DNA of 64,000 nucleotides from UBA11574 sp964591175 (GTDB lineage: Bacteria > Desulfobacterota > Desulfobacteria > Desulfobacterales > UBA11574). The position numbers were made by a program, and so were the translations under genes. This document shows positions 7,888 through 16,540 of this stretch, in pieces. The notes beneath the pieces are model-generated. The model ran no database searches. It had not been told where the DNA came from and worked only from the letters and a program-made list of their open reading frames with translations. The first letter of the stretch is position 1. Every line of letters starts with the position of its first letter. The stretch is from contig CAZQAF010000009.1 of the NCBI GenBank assembly GCA_964591175.1, positions 10,324 through 74,323 of the forward strand, read 5' to 3'.

Positions 7888-10566
7888 ATGAAAGGCAATT
7901 TTACAAGATCAATCCTTGTTTTATTATCCTCTCTTCTTTTGATTTGTCATTCCAGTATGATAGGAGCAAGTCCGACTCCTTTGGCAAAAAAAACATATCA
8001 AGGGGCGATAAGCCGGATTGTTTCAATAAAAACACATCGATCAAAGGACCAAACCACTGTTACGATCGTGGGTGACGGCAACGTTTCCGACCATACCATT
8101 AAAACCCTTAAAAAGCCCCCTAGAATTCTTGTTGATTTCAATTGTGCGGCGCGATTGCTTGAAGCAAGGTCCATTAATGTGGATGATCCGGATATTAAAT
8201 CAATAAGGATTGGGTATCATTTTGATAAAATAAGAGTAGTAATAGATGTTAAAGGGAGTGTTGTCCCCGCATATAAAGATAAGTTTAAGAATAATGCCTT
8301 AATCGTCACTTTAAAATTACAAAACAACCAGGACGAAAGAGATCAATACAGATATCCCAGTGAGAAAGAGAAAAGCGAAATCCCGGTAGAGATTAAAAAA
8401 TCTGAAAAAAAAAAGACGGATAACATCCAAAAAGCAGCTATCCATTTAAAAGAAAAAAAGCATATCTCGAATTTATCTTCCTCTCTGAATTCCAAAACTT
8501 CGAACAAACAAGTCATTGGTTCCGGGCAAAATTTTGACCCTGTTTTATCCAAACAAACATCCATTAAAAAACAGGAACCGATTAGACCGGGTCCAGGAGC
8601 GAAACTGGTCCAAATGGTGGATAATGACGGTAAAGAAGATACGTTTTTTTACCTGAAATGCCTAAGTTTTTATAGATCCAAAGATTGGGAAAATGCTGTT
8701 CTGAATTTTACGAATTTTATTAAAAAATATCCCAATGGAAGATATACGGAGAAAGCATATTTTATTTTGGCAAAATCATATGATCACTCAAATTCAAAAA
8801 ACATCTCAGTTCATTATAAAAAGATCAAAGATCACTATGAGGATGCTGTAAGCCGGTTTCCTGATTCCGAGTTCGTTCCCGACGCGATGTATAGCATCGG
8901 AACTCTTCTTTTTAAGACTAAAAATTATTCAGAGGCATTGGGATACTATACTCTTGTTTTAAAAGAAGACGAAGATTCCATACTTCGAATTAAGGCCTTG
9001 ACACAAAAGGCGAGAATATTGCTTTTAAAAAATAGGAAAACAGAGGCCTTGGCCGATCTGGATCAATTAGAAAAAATCACTGCCAAATATCCTGGTTTAC
9101 GTGAAAGAACAGAAGCGAGAAAAGAAAAAGCAAAAGTTTTATATGAAATGAACAAGTTTTATGAGTCGATAAACATTCTCGATGAATTAATAAAAGAAAA
9201 TCCTGAAAATCTATATGTGCATCCGGAAATTTCATTGTATCTGGGTTATAACTATTACCAGTTGGGAAATAACAAAAAGGCAAGAGAAAACCTGTACCGA
9301 TTTTATAATACATTTCCTAGTCGAAAAATAAATAATCTGGTTCTTAATCAGATCGGTGATACTTATCGAAATGAAGGATTGATCAAGGACGCTGTTAAAT
9401 TTTATCGACTGGTTCTTGATCGCTTTCCGAATACGGACGGCGCAATCATTAGCAAAATTCGGTTGGCCGAGCAGCAAGAAAATACGGATTGGATTGAAAA
9501 AACAAGAAAAGAAGTAGGGTCGCCTCAAAATATTTACGAAGGTATTGTCAATCATTCGGCTGACAAAAAAGACGGAAAGAACCCTTTGATGCAACTTTCC
9601 ATGCTGAAGCTCGGAATCACCTACCAGAAAAAGAAAGAATATCAAAAGAGCCTAAAAGTATTAAAAGAACTGTTTGATCGGTATCCAAAGACATCTCTAA
9701 AGAGAGAATTAACTCATGCCTTAATGGTGACCTTCGAGAGCATACAAAAAAAAGAAATTAAAGATAAAAAATATATCAATATCATAAATTTATATCTAAA
9801 AGAAAAGAAGCTGTTTTTAATGATCAATGCTCCCGAGTTGTTTTTGCCTGTGGCGAGGTCCTTTGTCTATATTGATCTTAAGGACATGGCTATTGAAGTT
9901 TTTAAGAAGGCTGATATCCTCCTGTCGAACACGGAAAAACCTGATGATCTTCTTTTTTTTATGGGTAAATATTTTTATGAAAAAGACAATATCGGAGAGT
10001 CGTTTAAAAGATTCGAGATTTTGACGAAAAAATATCCCAAATCCAAATATTTGCCGGAAGCATTACGGATGAAGGGGAATATACTTTTAAAAGAAAAAAA
10101 ATATGCACTGGCGATAGAATCTTTTGATGCTGCTTTAAAATATCCTGATGAAACGTGTAAAAAATCTTATCTCTTGATAGGAAAAGCGATCGGACTAATT
10201 GGAAGTAATTCTAAAGATAGAGCATTAAACAATATCAATCAGGCAAATGAAATAAGAAAGAATTGTGATAACCGGGATATCAATATCGATCAGAAAATCG
10301 CAGATGTATATCTTTCCCTGGGAAATGCTAAGAAAGCCCTGGGCATCTTTAACAGTGCCATCAAAAAGGCGAAAGATGACCATGAGAAAGTTCCGCTTAA
10401 GCTAAAATTGGCAAAATGCTATTGGTTATTGAATAAAAAAGAAGATTCTCTTGCAGTATATCACCAGATTTCAAGCCTCAATGATCCATTCTGGAGCAAT
10501 CTGGCTAAAGAAAAGATGAATGAGATTCAATTTAACAGGGAGAATAATCCTAAGAGAGCAAATTAG
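7888..10566 (+). CDS. Secreted AMIN-domain and tetratricopeptide-repeat protein
   Basis: The protein has 892 residues. It begins with a Sec signal peptide (MKGNFTRS, hydrophobic core, GAS cleavage region near 27). Residues about 45-135 form an AMIN-like beta domain (DHTIKTL...RILVDF...SIRIGYH), a fold that targets periplasmic proteins to peptidoglycan or secretins. A basic, low-complexity linker follows (135-245). The remaining 640 residues are tandem TPR units (KAYFILAKSYDHS, EALGYYTLVLKED, ALAIESFDAALKYPD). The product is expected in the periplasm as a scaffold. It shares a sigma-54 promoter with the FlrC-like activator 23 nt downstream, so a cell-wall or motor-assembly role is inferred. 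No enzyme domain is visible. Confidence 0.85.
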   Translation: MKGNFTRSILVLLSSLLLICHSSMIGASPTPLAKKTYQGAISRIVSIKTHRSKDQTTVTIVGDGNVSDHTIKTLKKPPRILVDFNCAARLLEARSINVDDPDIKSIRIGYHFDKIRVVIDVKGSVVPAYKDKFKNNALIVTLKLQNNQDERDQYRYPSEKEKSEIPVEIKKSEKKKTDNIQKAAIHLKEKKHISNLSSSLNSKTSNKQVIGSGQNFDPVLSKQTSIKKQEPIRPGPGAKLVQMVDNDGKEDTFFYLKCLSFYRSKDWENAVLNFTNFIKKYPNGRYTEKAYFILAKSYDHSNSKNISVHYKKIKDHYEDAVSRFPDSEFVPDAMYSIGTLLFKTKNYSEALGYYTLVLKEDEDSILRIKALTQKARILLLKNRKTEALADLDQLEKITAKYPGLRERTEARKEKAKVLYEMNKFYESINILDELIKENPENLYVHPEISLYLGYNYYQLGNNKKARENLYRFYNTFPSRKINNLVLNQIGDTYRNEGLIKDAVKFYRLVLDRFPNTDGAIISKIRLAEQQENTDWIEKTRKEVGSPQNIYEGIVNHSADKKDGKNPLMQLSMLKLGITYQKKKEYQKSLKVLKELFDRYPKTSLKRELTHALMVTFESIQKKEIKDKKYINIINLYLKEKKLFLMINAPELFLPVARSFVYIDLKDMAIEVFKKADILLSNTEKPDDLLFFMGKYFYEKDNIGESFKRFEILTKKYPKSKYLPEALRMKGNILLKEKKYALAIESFDAALKYPDETCKKSYLLIGKAIGLIGSNSKDRALNNINQANEIRKNCDNRDINIDQKIADVYLSLGNAKKALGIFNSAIKKAKDDHEKVPLKLKLAKCYWLLNKKEDSLAVYHQISSLNDPFWSNLAKEKMNEIQFNRENNPKRAN

Positions 10567-10589
10567 GTTCATAAAATAGGAGACGGCGT

Positions 10590-11939
10590 TTGAAGATGAT
10601 TAGGAAGAAAATATTACTGGCCGACAACAATCTCAACGGCCGGTCGCATGATATCTGCAAGTTATTTTTTGAATCTGGCTATGATGTTAAAACTGCTGAC
10701 AACGGCCGATTGGCTTATGAAGAGATCGTCAAAGATCATTATGATCTTGTTCTAACCGACCTTAACTTGGCCCAGATAAACGGAATCAGCCTGTTAAAGA
10801 GAATAAAGGATTTCAATGCAAAGCTTCCTGTCATTCTCATAGCTGATGAAGCCTGTATCAATGATGCGGTTGAAGCAATGAAACTTGGTGCCAATGACTT
10901 TTTGTTGAAACCCTTATCGTCCAAAATGATAGATTTGATCCATTCTTACATTGAAAACGGATTGAACGTAAAAGAAAAAAATGATGCCAAAAAACGATTC
11001 AAGATTGTTACGCATAATAAAAATATGAAAAATCTGCTTCAGGTGGCAAGAGATATCGCCGACAGCAAGGCTTCCGTTTTTATTCAGGGAGAATCGGGAA
11101 CCGGAAAAGAACTTTTTGCCAGATACATTCATCAGTTCAGTTCAAGGAAGGATCAGCCGTTTGTGGCAGTCAATTGCGCTGCATTGCCGGAAAACCTGCT
11201 TGAAAGCGAGCTGTTCGGACATGAAAAGGGTGCATTCACCGGCGCGATTTCAAGGAAAAAAGGTAAATTTGAACTGGCCAATCATGGGACGCTTCTTCTG
11301 GATGAGGTCAGCGAAATGGATTATCAGCTTCAATCCAAGCTCTTAAGAGTATTACAAGAAAGAGAGATCGACAGGATAGGTGGCATGCAGCCGGTTCCCA
11401 TTGATGTCCGATTTCTTGCCACGACAAACCGGGATATCGAAAAGCGAATCAAAGATGGAAAGTTCAGAGAGGATCTTCATTATCGATTGAATGTTATGCC
11501 AATTCATTTGCCTCCGTTACGGGAAAGGAGAGATGATATTCCCTTGCTTGCAATGCATTTCGTCGAAAAATGCTGCAAGTTGGAAAATCGATCTGTCAAA
11601 GGGTTGACGGATGAGGCTATGGTTTCTTTGATGGAAATGACGTGGAAGGGAAATGTCAGGGAACTGGAGAACATCATTGAGAGAGCCGTTTTAATGTGCA
11701 AGGGGGATATATTAGACAAAAAGGACTTGTTTCTTCCTGAAAGTGATCGACAATCTGATGTTACGAAACCATCGACGGTTCCGCCGGTCTCTTTGAAAGA
11801 GATTGAAAAAAGTGTCATTTTAAACACATTGGATCAAACAAATGGGAACAGAACTCATGCGGCTGAAATCCTGGGAATAAGCGTTCGGACATTGAGAAAT
11901 AAAATGAATGAGTATCGAAAAAAAATGGAGATGCACTAA
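10590..11939 (+). CDS. Sigma-54-dependent flagellar activator, FlrC/FleR-like
   Basis: The protein has 449 residues. GGAG lies 7 nt before the TTG at 10590 and 13 nt before an ATG at 10596; I take the TTG, but the ATG is possible. The receiver has acceptor D57 in LTDLNL, but the acidic pair is D12-N13, so metal binding may be altered. The AAA+ domain has Walker A GESGTGKE near 167 and GAFTGA near 214. The C-terminus carries a Fis-type helix-turn-helix (NRTHAAEILGISVRTLRNK). The position directly upstream of the sigma-54 promoter of flgB is typical of the middle-tier flagellar activator. Confidence 0.92.
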   Translation: MKMIRKKILLADNNLNGRSHDICKLFFESGYDVKTADNGRLAYEEIVKDHYDLVLTDLNLAQINGISLLKRIKDFNAKLPVILIADEACINDAVEAMKLGANDFLLKPLSSKMIDLIHSYIENGLNVKEKNDAKKRFKIVTHNKNMKNLLQVARDIADSKASVFIQGESGTGKELFARYIHQFSSRKDQPFVAVNCAALPENLLESELFGHEKGAFTGAISRKKGKFELANHGTLLLDEVSEMDYQLQSKLLRVLQEREIDRIGGMQPVPIDVRFLATTNRDIEKRIKDGKFREDLHYRLNVMPIHLPPLRERRDDIPLLAMHFVEKCCKLENRSVKGLTDEAMVSLMEMTWKGNVRELENIIERAVLMCKGDILDKKDLFLPESDRQSDVTKPSTVPPVSLKEIEKSVILNTLDQTNGNRTHAAEILGISVRTLRNKMNEYRKKMEMH

Positions 11940-11942
11940 AAA

Positions 11943-11958
11943 AGGCATGCAAATTGCT
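11943..11958 (+). promoter_or_regulatory. Sigma-54 promoter of the flgB operon
   Basis: AGGCATGCAAATTGCT has GG (11944-11945) and GC (11956-11957) separated by exactly 10 nt. The predicted start is about 11969, giving a leader of about 53 nt before flgB. It lies immediately after the gene of its probable activator. Confidence 0.75.
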
Positions 11959-12021
11959 AATATATTTTTATTCTATGAACAAATGCTTAAAAAATAGCCC
12001 GAATATATAAAGGAAAAGCTC

Positions 12022-12429
12022 ATGCCCGATAAATTGTCTTTTGGGAAAACATTTCGTGCCTTGGAGAAAGCTATCAGTATCGCCCAACAAAGAAATTCAT
12101 ATATAAGTAGTAATATCAGTAATGTAGATACCCCGGGCTACAAGCCGAAAGATATAGATTTCAAAAGAGAATTGGCCAGCGCGCTTGAAACAACCCAAAC
12201 AGCGGATCTGGAAAAAACAGATCCGAGGCATATCAGCATTAAAAATAACGGCCGTCAAACCATCGAACCTTTCGAAAAACAGGATGAATGGAATGGCTAT
12301 AACTGGGTAAATATTGACAAGGAAATGACAAAGCTGACGGAAAACAACTTGACCTACCGGTCGGCCGTTGAAGTCCTTTTAAGGAAAATATCTTTATTAA
12401 AAGAAGTTATCAAAGAGGGAGGACGATAA
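12022..12429 (+). CDS. flgB: Flagellar proximal rod protein FlgB
   Basis: The protein has 135 residues, the usual length. The N-terminal helix and the rod/hook-family motif NISNVDTPGYKPKDIDF (about 32-48) mark it. The C-terminal helix LTYRSAVEVLLRKISLLKEVI completes the D0 coiled coil. FlgB is exported by the flagellar type III apparatus and forms the rod segment next to the MS ring. AAAGGA precedes the ATG by about 6 nt. It is the first gene of the sigma-54-driven flgB-flgC-fliE-fliF-fliG-fliH-fliI operon. Confidence 0.97.
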   Translation: MPDKLSFGKTFRALEKAISIAQQRNSYISSNISNVDTPGYKPKDIDFKRELASALETTQTADLEKTDPRHISIKNNGRQTIEPFEKQDEWNGYNWVNIDKEMTKLTENNLTYRSAVEVLLRKISLLKEVIKEGGR

Positions 12430-12430
12430 A

Positions 12431-12856
12431 ATGAATTTTTTAAAAGCGCTTGAGACCAGCGCCTCAGGACTTTATGCCGAGAGAAAAAGAATGGATATCA
12501 TTGCCGGCAATCTTTCGAACATAGAAACGACGCGCACAAAAGAAGGCGGGCCTTATCGTAGAAAAATGGTGGTCATGAGTACAAAGGAAATGGATCAACA
12601 ATTCGATGATGTGTTTAACAATTCCCTCAAGGGCGTCCAAATTGATGATATCGTTGAAGATAAAACACCGTTTAAAAAAGTCTTTAATCCGGGGCACCCT
12701 GATGCTGACAAAGATGGATATGTATTAAAACCGAATGTCGATCTCGTTGTGGAAACCACCAACATGATGATGGCCAGGAGAGCATTTGAAGCCAATATAG
12801 CGGCCATTAAAGCCACAAGGGAGATGGTCATTAAAGCGCTTGAAATCGGGAGATAA
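12431..12856 (+). CDS. flgC: Flagellar proximal rod protein FlgC
   Basis: The protein has 141 residues. The N-terminus (KALETSASGLYAERKRMDIIAGNLSNIETT) and C-terminus (NVDLVVETTNMMMARRAFEANIAAIKATREM) are the paired D0 helices of a rod protein. It starts one base after the flgB stop, with a strong GGAGGA site inside the end of flgB, consistent with translational coupling. FlgC stacks with FlgB, FlgF and FlgG in the periplasmic rod. Confidence 0.97.
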   Translation: MNFLKALETSASGLYAERKRMDIIAGNLSNIETTRTKEGGPYRRKMVVMSTKEMDQQFDDVFNNSLKGVQIDDIVEDKTPFKKVFNPGHPDADKDGYVLKPNVDLVVETTNMMMARRAFEANIAAIKATREMVIKALEIGR

Positions 12857-12859
12857 CCT

Positions 12860-13150
12860 ATGAATGATTTAAAGATTGACGGTGGGCAACAAGCCACGCT
12901 TAAAAAATTCGCAAATGTGGATAAAAAGAACACCGAAGGATTTGATAAAGTTATAAAAGGCGCAATTAACAATGTCAATAAACTTGAGGAGGATTCAAAC
13001 AAATCTGTCATGGATCTGTTAAGTGGCAAGGCGGACATTCATGAGACAATGATAAGTCTCCAAAAGGCTGATATATCCATGCGGCTGTTTCTGGCGATTC
13101 GGAATAAGGCGGTGGATGCCTACCGAGAAATCATGCATATGAATTTTTAA
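12860..13150 (+). CDS. fliE: Flagellar hook-basal body junction protein FliE
   Basis: The protein has 96 residues. The FliE signature is the C-terminal half: LLSGKADIHETMISLQKADISMRLFLAIRNKAVDAYREIMHMNF. FliE links the MS ring to the proximal rod and is the first exported substrate. It starts 3 nt after flgC with GGGAG at good spacing. Length and order (flgB-flgC-fliE-fliF) are standard. Confidence 0.97.
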   Translation: MNDLKIDGGQQATLKKFANVDKKNTEGFDKVIKGAINNVNKLEEDSNKSVMDLLSGKADIHETMISLQKADISMRLFLAIRNKAVDAYREIMHMNF

Positions 13151-13179
13151 GTTAGGGATGTGAAAAGGGAACCTTTGGG

Positions 13180-14757
13180 ATGAATGATTCAATTAGACAA
13201 TTTTTGAAATTAATAAATTCATTGCCGCTTTCCAAGAAGATCAGCATGATATTTGTAGTTGTTCTTGTAATGACCGGTTTTGCGTTAATGTTTTTCTGGG
13301 CGAATCAGGAAAATTATAAGGTTTTATACAGTAATCTTTCTCAAAAAGACGGTAGTGCCATCCTGGCCGATCTCAAGAAAAAGAATATTCCCTACAAGGT
13401 CGAAGCCAATGGAACGATCATATTGGTTCCAGCGGAAAAAGTCTATGAGTTGCGTCTTACCATGGCCGGCGAAGGCCTTCCAAACGGCGGGAATGTTGGC
13501 TTTGAAATATTCGACCATTCTGATTTTAAAACAACGAGGTTTGTGCAGGAATTGAACTACCGGAGAGCACTCCAGGGCGAACTGGCAAGGACGATTAATC
13601 AGTTCAAGGAGGTGAACAATTCACGAGTGTTTATCGTAATACCTGAAGAATCGCTTTTCGTAGAGGACAAAAAACCTGCCTCTGCATCGATACAGCTCGA
13701 CTTGAAGTCGAGCTTACCCCCTGAAAGACTCACTGCTATTGTTCATCTTGTCGCAAATGCCGTCGAAGGCTTGGAACCTGAGCATGTTACCGTAGTGGAT
13801 ACGAAAGGCAGGCTTATTTTCAAGGGCAGGACCGATGATGATTCATCGTCCGCATTAAGCGGTTCTCAATTGGACTATAAAAGAAAGATCGAGAGCCAGA
13901 TAAAAGAGAACGTTCAGAGCATGTTGGAACGTATTGTCGGCTTGGGAAAGGCCATTGTTCGGGTGAATGCCGAGATCGATTTTGACAAAATTACGCAAAA
14001 TGAGGAAGAATATGACCCGACGACAACGGCGGTCAGAAGTTCGAGAGACATTGAAGAGGACACCCAAAGCGGTGAAAAAAGCAATAAAACCGCTCAAACA
14101 CTGATAAATCAAAGAAGGGGAGTGGTTCAGTCTCCAGATGAAACGCAGAACAAAAAAACAAAAAAAGACATCGCCACAAATTATGAAATAAATAAAATCA
14201 CCCGAACAATTCTGAAGCCGGCGGGAACAATCACACGTCTTTCCGTTGCCGCGGTGATTGACGGAAAGCATGAGTTGGAGAAATTAAAAGACGGGACGAC
14301 AAAAAGAAAATATATTCCACGGACCGAACAGGAGCTCAAAAAATTTGAAGAAATCGTAAAAAAAGCCATGGGATACAATGAGGACAGAGAGGATCAGGTT
14401 ACTGTAAGTTCAATTTCATTTTCAGATACGATGCCAATGGACAATCATATGGCAGCGGAGCCGGGCAAATTGGATTCAATCCTAAACGTTGTAAGAGACT
14501 ATAGAAAAACAATCATAAATCTTACATTAATCGCCATGGTTTTTCTATTCATTGTGAGGCCTTTACTCAAGAGTATGAAAGCCGTGACCAAAGAAACGCT
14601 ATTTGCAACCGAAGAATTGACAAGAGTCTCGGAAGAATATGCTCAACTTCCGGAGTCTAGAGGCATGGATATGAAAAATAGAGTTCGTGAGATAAGTCAA
14701 AATAATCCCGAAAAAGCCCAGCAGCTTATTAGAGGATGGCTTGGTGAAAAGGAATAA
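13180..14757 (+). CDS. fliF: Flagellar MS-ring protein FliF
   Basis: The protein has 525 residues. It has two membrane helices, near residues 21-43 (ISMIFVVVLVMTGFALMFFW) and 440-462 (TIINLTLIAMVFLFIVRP), flanking the periplasmic ring-building motifs (NYKVLYSNLSQKDG, GLPNGGNVGFEIFD, ELARTINQF). The C-terminal cytoplasmic tail (AQQLIRGWLGEKE) is the FliG-binding segment. FliF oligomerises in the inner membrane as the base of the motor and houses the export gate. It is followed by fliG 9 nt later. Confidence 0.97.
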   Translation: MNDSIRQFLKLINSLPLSKKISMIFVVVLVMTGFALMFFWANQENYKVLYSNLSQKDGSAILADLKKKNIPYKVEANGTIILVPAEKVYELRLTMAGEGLPNGGNVGFEIFDHSDFKTTRFVQELNYRRALQGELARTINQFKEVNNSRVFIVIPEESLFVEDKKPASASIQLDLKSSLPPERLTAIVHLVANAVEGLEPEHVTVVDTKGRLIFKGRTDDDSSSALSGSQLDYKRKIESQIKENVQSMLERIVGLGKAIVRVNAEIDFDKITQNEEEYDPTTTAVRSSRDIEEDTQSGEKSNKTAQTLINQRRGVVQSPDETQNKKTKKDIATNYEINKITRTILKPAGTITRLSVAAVIDGKHELEKLKDGTTKRKYIPRTEQELKKFEEIVKKAMGYNEDREDQVTVSSISFSDTMPMDNHMAAEPGKLDSILNVVRDYRKTIINLTLIAMVFLFIVRPLLKSMKAVTKETLFATEELTRVSEEYAQLPESRGMDMKNRVREISQNNPEKAQQLIRGWLGEKE

Positions 14758-14766
14758 GCTTCGATA

Positions 14767-15774
14767 ATGAAACTCAATGTCGATAAATTATCAGGGCCCC
14801 AGAAGGCCGCCATTCTTTTTTTGGCCATGGGAGAGGAGTTTTCCGCTAACTTCTTTAAAGAGCTGGACGAAGCAAGCATTAAAAAAATAGGTCGATACAT
14901 GTCGGAAATATCGTATATCCCCTCTGAGGTTTTGAGCACAGTGATGGATGAGTTCCTTATCAACTTTAGATCTGAAAGTGATGTCGTTGTTTCAGGAGAA
15001 AGTTTTCTGAAACAGGTTATCAGTAAATCATTGGATAAAGAAAGCGCTCAAGAAGTGTTCAAGGTTATCGGCGAAAAAGGGAACAAGGCCCCTTTCAGCG
15101 ATCTTTCTTATATACCCGTTGAAAAACTGATTAATATCATCCAGGGTGAACATCCTCAAACCATCGCCCTGATATTGTCCTACTTGTCTTATGAAAAAGC
15201 GGCTGAAGTTCTCAAATCTTTCCCGGAAGATATTAAAACCGATGTCGCACTCAGGCTCGTTCAGATCGGACAAGTCGATGTCGAAATAGTAAACGAGCTC
15301 GATAAAGTCATTAAAAGCGAGCTTTCCAAAATAGGAGGCGTAACCCGGAAATGTGACGGGATAGAAACCCTGGCAAATATATTAAACCAGGTAGACGGGA
15401 TTACCGAAGAGTCGGTTTTGAACCACATAGAAAATGAAGACAGCGAGTTAGCGGATATGGTCAGGCAGAAAATGTTTGTTTTTGAAGATCTGCTGCAGAT
15501 TGAAAACAGGCATTTCAGAGATATTCTCCAAAATGTGGATAACCAGTTGTTGATAAAGGCACTGAAAACCACTTCAGACGAAATGAAGGATAAGGTTTTC
15601 AGCAATTTGTCGGAAAGAGCTTCGGAAATGCTTAAAGAAGATATGGAAGTTATGGGACCGGTTAAGTTAAGTGAAGTCGAGGACGCGCAACAGGAGATAA
15701 TTAAAATAGCAAAGAGGCTCGAGTCAGAGGGACGAATCGTCCTGGCTAAAGGCGGGGATGATGTCTTTGTCTAG
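14767..15774 (+). CDS. fliG: Flagellar motor switch protein FliG
   Basis: The protein has 335 residues. It has the three FliG regions: the N-terminal FliF-binding domain (GPQKAAILFLAMGEEFSANFF), the middle domain with the EHPQTIALILSYL motif near 125 that contacts FliM, and the C-terminal torque domain (MFVFEDLLQIENRHFRDIL ... SNLSERASEMLKEDME) with charged residues facing MotA. It is cytoplasmic, on the MS ring. AAGGA precedes the ATG, and its 3' end overlaps fliH by 17 nt. Confidence 0.97.
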   Translation: MKLNVDKLSGPQKAAILFLAMGEEFSANFFKELDEASIKKIGRYMSEISYIPSEVLSTVMDEFLINFRSESDVVVSGESFLKQVISKSLDKESAQEVFKVIGEKGNKAPFSDLSYIPVEKLINIIQGEHPQTIALILSYLSYEKAAEVLKSFPEDIKTDVALRLVQIGQVDVEIVNELDKVIKSELSKIGGVTRKCDGIETLANILNQVDGITEESVLNHIENEDSELADMVRQKMFVFEDLLQIENRHFRDILQNVDNQLLIKALKTTSDEMKDKVFSNLSERASEMLKEDMEVMGPVKLSEVEDAQQEIIKIAKRLESEGRIVLAKGGDDVFV

Positions 15775-16501
15775 CAACTTAAGAAAAATTACCGACAAAA
15801 TGGAATCGTGGCTGAGATATGAAATGGAGGCTTTTGAGCCATTTGGCACACAGGAAAACACGGCGGATAAAGGGTTTGTGTCCTTGGAAACAAAAGGAGG
15901 CAAAACGCAGGAATTTATCCCTCTTGAAGCCTTGAAGAATACCGGTCTCAACGAAAATGAAGGCGAGGTTCTATTAAAAAAAACAAAAGAAAATATCGAA
16001 CGTCTCGAGCAGGAGGCATATGAAAAGGGCTTTGTCCAGGGCGAAAAGGATGGTTTTGAACTTGGCGAAAAAAAAGCAATTAAAATTATAGCGAATATAG
16101 AGAAATTGTTCAACGAAATCAATGGCATTAAGCAGGATTTAATAAGAGAGAACGAAAAAGAATTATTTGATTTGATTTTTGCGGTTGCCGAGAAAATTGT
16201 TCACCATGAAGTCCGACGAGACGATACTGCCATCAAAGAAGCGATCTTGAATTCACTCGATATGGCGGTGGAAAAAAGCAAAATATTTTTCAACGTCAAT
16301 CCGGATGATTACGACTTTGTTGAAAAATTACGGCCTGATCTTTTCCGTCAAAACAACGAAATCAAGTCAATTGTCGTGACGTCGGATCCGGCAATTTCAA
16401 GAGGCGGTTGTTTTTTAGAAACACCTCGTGGAAATATCGATGCGACGATCGAATCGAAATTGGAAAAAATTTATCAAAGCTTTCAAGAAACCATTCAATA
16501 A
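15758..16501 (+). CDS. fliH: Flagellar assembly protein FliH
   Basis: The protein has 247 residues and is the stator-like regulator of the FliI export ATPase. An extended helical segment contains the Gly-rich repeat typical of FliH (EKGFVQGEKDGFELGEKKAIKI, about 88-110). The C-terminal domain (DLIFAVAEKIVHHEV ... GGCFLETPRGNIDATIESKLEKI) binds FliI, like V/A-ATPase subunit E. The start overlaps the end of fliG; an ATG one codon later is equally possible. Confidence 0.93.
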   Translation: MMSLSSNLRKITDKMESWLRYEMEAFEPFGTQENTADKGFVSLETKGGKTQEFIPLEALKNTGLNENEGEVLLKKTKENIERLEQEAYEKGFVQGEKDGFELGEKKAIKIIANIEKLFNEINGIKQDLIRENEKELFDLIFAVAEKIVHHEVRRDDTAIKEAILNSLDMAVEKSKIFFNVNPDDYDFVEKLRPDLFRQNNEIKSIVVTSDPAISRGGCFLETPRGNIDATIESKLEKIYQSFQETIQ

Positions 16502-16540
16502 ATATTTTTATTGAAAAGATCCGGTCCATCAAAAAGGAAG

